DNA of 64,000 bases, taken from NCBI GenBank assembly GCA_014655195.1, contig BNBH01000017.1:95513-159512 (forward strand). The letters run 5' to 3'. The notes beneath the pieces were generated by a model. It saw only the letters and a program-made list of their open reading frames with translations. It was not told the DNA's origin and searched no databases. The DNA is from Streptomyces cellulosae (lineage in GTDB: Bacteria > Actinomycetota > Actinomycetes > Streptomycetales > Streptomycetaceae). This document shows, one piece after another, positions 61,114 through 64,000 of this stretch. A program made the translations under genes and the position numbers. How positions within the stretch are numbered: position 1 is the stretch's first letter; each line of letters opens with the position of its first letter.

Positions 61114-61562
61114 GTCGCTTGTCCTTCCTCATGACCCGCCCGGCGGGCCGCGAGGGCACGCACTTCGGGCAGGGGTACGGGTGGGTGTTGTTGCCTCCAT
61201 CCTGCCCTTTTCGGCCGTAAGTCGGCTGTAAGGCGGCCGGAACAGGGGGTGACCGACGGCCCGGGGACCGGGGAACGTGCGGGCGAACGGGGCGGGAATA
61301 CGAGATTTTCTCGCGAGGTTAGGTTTCCGCGGGAGGGAGCTTGGGGAGGACGGGTTTACATCCCGCGATCACGCTCTGCTTGTACCGCACCACCATGCGG
61401 TGCACACGGTCCGCTTCCGCAGAGCGGGCGTGGATGTCCGGTACCGTCGCCGCCCGGCCGAGCGGCGCCGGGCATCCGCCACGGACGTGATCGTCCCTTC
61501 CGACGGCACACCCCCGTGCCACCGACCCACCGACCCACCGACCCAGGACGAGGGGGCGCAGC
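61114..61562. other. regulatory region between divergent cutR and the small acidic protein gene
   Basis: About 450 bp with no supportable gene. It must hold the promoters of cutR (minus) and of the small gene (plus). The only clear signal is the GTAAG repeat pair listed separately; AT-rich sequence near 61300-61330 may mark a promoter. Confidence 0.5.
61218..61233. promoter_or_regulatory. GTAAG direct repeats, candidate CutR site
   Basis: GTAAG occurs at 61218-61222 and 61229-61233, 11 bp apart (one helical turn), the spacing expected for tandem binding of an OmpR-type dimer. It lies 105 bp upstream of cutR. Autoregulation is inferred. Confidence 0.4.
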
Positions 61563-61736
61563 ATGGACGCATTCACCGCAGGACTTCTGCAGCGCATAAA
61601 GGCGACCGAGTCCGACCTGTCGCGGGCCCGCGACGAGGGCGACGACTTCCTCGTCGAAGTGGAGCAGGGCGAACTCGACGACCTGCGCCGCCTCGCGGCC
61701 GAACACGGCGTGGAAGTCAGCGCCCACAGCGCCTGA
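61563..61736 (+). CDS. small acidic helical protein of unknown function
   Basis: A 57-residue protein; ATG 61563 follows GAGGGGG at good spacing. The sequence MDAFTAGLLQRIKATESDLS then RARDEGDDFLVEVEQGELDD is acidic and likely forms a helical hairpin or coiled coil. There is no TM segment or known domain. Similar small proteins are common in Streptomyces genomes. It is followed 19 nt later by a strong terminator, so it is expressed alone. Confidence 0.7.
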   Translation: MDAFTAGLLQRIKATESDLSRARDEGDDFLVEVEQGELDDLRRLAAEHGVEVSAHSA

Positions 61737-61755
61737 GCGGCACACGGAACGCCCG

Positions 61756-61789
61756 ACGGGCCCCGGTGGAAGGATCCACTGGGGCCCGT
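61756..61789. terminator. hairpin terminator after the small acidic protein
   Basis: Outer arms ACGGGCCCC (61756-61764) and GGGGCCCGT (61781-61789) and inner arms GTGGA/TCCAC around an AGGA loop form one long stem. Confidence 0.8.
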
Positions 61790-61951
61790 TGTGGTGAACG
61801 CGGGCGCGAGGCCGCTGACCAGCCGCCGGAAGGCACCCGGTCGGCGGCGCCACGGACGCGGTCCGGCCCAGTCGGCATCCGGCCGCCGTGCGGGCCGGCG
61901 GCCGCCCGGACCGTGGCCGCGTCCCACATGGTCGGCGGCGTCACGCGATCC

Positions 61952-62761
61952 CTACGCCCCGAACTTCCTCAGAAGGCCGAGGAGCGGTTCCAGCACGCCC
62001 GGGGACGCCGCCACCGTCAGGGCGGACGTCGGGGGGCTGTCCGGATGGCGGCCGGTCGTCACGGCGCCGGCCTCGCGGGCTATCAGGGCGCCCGCTGCCA
62101 CGTCCCACGGGTGGAGGCCGCGTTCGTAGTAGCCGTCCAGGCGGCCCGCCGCCACGTCGCAGAGGTCGATCGCCGCCGAGCCGCCGCGGCGGATGTCCCG
62201 GACCAGCGGGATCAGGCGACGGGCGATCTCGGCCTGCTCCTCGCGGACCTCGGCGACGTAGTTGAAGCCGGTGGAGACCAGGGCCTGGTCCAGCGGCGGC
62301 GACGGCCGGCAGGCCAGGCGCCGCTCGCCCTCCCACGCGCCCGTGGCCCACGCCCCGCCGCCCAGCACCGCGTGGTACTCCTCGCCACGCATCGGGGCGA
62401 ACACCGCGCCGGCCACGGCCACGCCGTCCTGCTCGGCCGCCACGGAGACGGCCCAGGTGGGCAGCCCGTACAGGTAGTTCACCGTGCCGTCGAGGGGGTC
62501 GACGACCCAGCGGACGCCGCTGCTGCCGGCCGTGGAGGCGCCCTCCTCGCCGAGGACGCCGTCGTCCGGGCGGCGCTCGGCGATCAGCCCGGTGATCAGC
62601 TTCTCCGCCGCGAGGTCCATCTCGGTGACGACGTCGACCGCGCTGGACTTGGTGGCGGCGACCGCGAGATCGGCAGGCCGGCCGTCGCGCAGCAGCTCAC
62701 CGGCGCGCCGGGCGGCCTCCCGGGCCAGCTCCAGCAGTTCCGCGTGCAGGGGGTCGGTCAC
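61952..62761 (-). CDS. inositol monophosphatase family protein
   Basis: A 269-residue enzyme. The GTG start at 62761 gives VTDPLHAELLELAREAARRA. Metal-binding motifs are intact: Glu in GVLGEEGAS, WVVDPLDGTVNYLYGLPTWA (DPLDGT) and GLHPWDVAAGALIAREAGA (WDVAAG). It hydrolyses inositol-1-phosphate or a related sugar phosphate (histidinol-phosphate and fructose-bisphosphate members exist). It lies 8 nt after hemH and is probably co-transcribed with it. Confidence 0.9.
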   Translation of the reverse strand: MTDPLHAELLELAREAARRAGELLRDGRPADLAVAATKSSAVDVVTEMDLAAEKLITGLIAERRPDDGVLGEEGASTAGSSGVRWVVDPLDGTVNYLYGLPTWAVSVAAEQDGVAVAGAVFAPMRGEEYHAVLGGGAWATGAWEGERRLACRPSPPLDQALVSTGFNYVAEVREEQAEIARRLIPLVRDIRRGGSAAIDLCDVAAGRLDGYYERGLHPWDVAAGALIAREAGAVTTGRHPDSPPTSALTVAASPGVLEPLLGLLRKFGA

Positions 62762-62769
62762 GGGGCTCC

Positions 62770-63897
62770 TCACGCGTAGGGGCTGTCGGCGCCCGCGGCG
62801 GCGGGACGCGGGGCGCGGGCCGGGCAGCAGCCCACCGGGCACAGGTCGTGGCTGGGGCCGAGCGCGCCCAGGGCGCACCGTGTGACGTCCCGCCCGCTCT
62901 CGGTCGCGGCGCGCTCCAGCACCAGCTCGCGGACGGCGGCGGCGAAGCGCGGGTCGTCGCCGACGGTCGCCGAGCGGCGCACCGGCAGCCCCAGCTCCTC
63001 CGCCTTGGCGGTGGCCTCCGTGTCGAGGTCGTACAGGACCTCCATGTGGTCCGAGACGAAGCCGATGGGCGCCATGACGACCGCCGGGACGCCGGCGGCC
63101 TTCCGCTCCTCGAGGTGGTCGCAGATGTCGGGCTCCAGCCACGGGATGTGCGGGGCGCCGGAGCGGGACTGGTACACGAGCTGCCACGGGTGGTCGACGC
63201 CCGTGCGCTCGCGGACGGCGTCGGCGATCAGCCGGGCCACGTCCAGGTGCTGCGCGACGTACGCGCCGCCGTCGCCGTGCGCCTCGACGGGGCCGGAGGT
63301 GTCCGCGGCGGCGGTGGGGATGGAGTGGGTGCAGAAGGCGATGTGGGCGCCGTCGCGGACGTCGTCGGGGAGGTCGGCGAGCGAGCGGACCACGCCGTCG
63401 ACCATGGGCTCGACGAAGCCGGGGTGGTTGAAGTAGTGCCGCAGCTTGTCGATCTTCGGCAGCTCCAGCCCCTCCGTCTCCAGCGTGGCGAGCGCGTCGG
63501 CGAGGTTCTCCCGGTACTGGCGGCAGCCGGAGTAGGAGGCGTAGGCGCTGGTGGCGAGGACGATGATGCGGCGGCGGCCGTCGCGGACCATCTCGCGGAG
63601 GGTGTCGGTGAGGTAGGGCGCCCAGTTGCGGTTGCCCCAGTACACCGGCAGGTCCAGGCCGTGCTCGGCGAAGTCCTTGCGCAGCGCGTCCAGCAGGGCG
63701 CGGTTCTGGTCGTTGATGGGGCTGACCCCGCCGAACTGGAAGTAGTGCTGCCCGACTTCCTTGAGGCGTTCCTTGGGGATGCCCCGCCCGCGCGTCACGT
63801 TCTCCAGGAACGGGACGACGTCGTCCGGGCCTTCCGGGCCGCCGAAGGAGAGCAGGAGCAGGGCGTCGTAGGGACTGGCATCGAGCACGTCAGACAT
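62770..63897 (-). CDS. hemH: ferrochelatase (coproporphyrin type)
   Basis: A 375-residue enzyme starting at 63897 (MSDVLDASPYDALLLLSFGG). Family motifs are GGVSPINDQNRALLDALR, VYWGNRNWAPYLTDTLREM, the metal-binding His in HIAFCTHSIP and PIGFVSDHMEVLYDLD with Glu. C-terminal Cys residues (TRCALG ... HDLCPVGCCPARA) match the [2Fe-2S] ligands of actinobacterial ferrochelatases. In actinobacteria the enzyme inserts Fe2+ into coproporphyrin III (CpfC) on the coproporphyrin-dependent heme route. It is the first gene of a pair with the inositol monophosphatase. Confidence 0.93.
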   Translation of the reverse strand: MSDVLDASPYDALLLLSFGGPEGPDDVVPFLENVTRGRGIPKERLKEVGQHYFQFGGVSPINDQNRALLDALRKDFAEHGLDLPVYWGNRNWAPYLTDTLREMVRDGRRRIIVLATSAYASYSGCRQYRENLADALATLETEGLELPKIDKLRHYFNHPGFVEPMVDGVVRSLADLPDDVRDGAHIAFCTHSIPTAAADTSGPVEAHGDGGAYVAQHLDVARLIADAVRERTGVDHPWQLVYQSRSGAPHIPWLEPDICDHLEERKAAGVPAVVMAPIGFVSDHMEVLYDLDTEATAKAEELGLPVRRSATVGDDPRFAAAVRELVLERAATESGRDVTRCALGALGPSHDLCPVGCCPARAPRPAAAGADSPYA

Positions 63898-64000
63898 GTC
63901 TCGATCCTCCCACCCGGCACCGACAACGGGCACGGGGGCCGGGGTGTCACGAAAAGAAGGTGCCGTACATCACCGGCGCAAACGGGTGATGTCGCCGGTA

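Noticed and set aside
61319..61396. 25-codon minus-strand ORF in the cutR upstream region
   Set aside because: No ribosome-binding site and no coding bias.

Overview
The window is chromosomal DNA from a Streptomyces or a very close relative. The DNA is very GC-rich with strong GC third-position bias. GTG starts are frequent, and the family repertoire is typical of the genus: CutRS, DUF3093/DUF3159/DUF3710/DUF4193 proteins, SpoIIE/STAS regulators, an AfsR-like regulator and secreted polysaccharide hydrolases. The right half (about 42.8-64 kb) looks like conserved core chromosome. The left half is a mosaic of accessory genes and decayed genes.

Layout. 1-2.8 kb: two truncated genes abut each other (a flavin-dependent monooxygenase remnant and an AfsR-like regulator that has also gained an in-frame stop). 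3.2-4.6 kb: small genes and an SDR. 4.6-9.4 kb: urtABCDE urea/amide-type ABC importer. 9.7-11.2 kb: a MarR regulator and a cytoplasmic AmiC-like binding protein. 11.3-12.1 kb: a Tat-exported GH11 xylanase. 12.5-12.9 kb: a frameshifted F420-reductase-like pseudogene. 12.9-20.4 kb: partner-switching signalling block (SpoIIE phosphatase, STAS antagonist, a frameshifted second STAS gene, and a 1385-residue hybrid kinase/phosphatase/anti-sigma protein). 20.8-27.7 kb: catabolic cluster (type-B carboxylesterase, MFS permease, GAF-PucR regulator, acyl-CoA ligase). 27.9-42.8 kb: a putative genomic island between two copies of the 3' end of a TrmA-family RNA methyltransferase gene.

The island is the most unusual part. 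It encodes a pseudokinase fused to a UPF1-like SF1 helicase, a winged-helix protein with two PLD-like domains, a soluble histidine-kinase-like ATPase (these three overlap by 4 nt each), a regulator with a SARP-like DNA-binding half followed by a C-terminal receiver domain, a nucleoside-deoxyribosyltransferase/TIR-like domain fused to two S1 domains, and a small 2-TM protein. Together these look like a regulated, nucleic-acid-sensing conflict (anti-phage or anti-plasmid) system that I do not recognise as a described type. The island ends in decayed SDR and response-regulator genes.

Right half: TrmA-family RNA methyltransferase; a potassium block (KimA-like permease, divergent ceoB-ceoC TrkA-type regulators, and kdpDE without kdpABC); DUF3159 and OB-fold genes; an orphan ABC ATPase; an alginate-lyase-like secreted enzyme; DUF3710-dut-thioesterase operon; DUF3093; an EcsC-like protein; DUF4193; the cutRS two-component system; a small acidic protein; and an inositol monophosphatase-hemH operon. 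Several strong hairpins act as probable terminators. No tRNA, rRNA, CRISPR array, intact transposase or integrase was seen.
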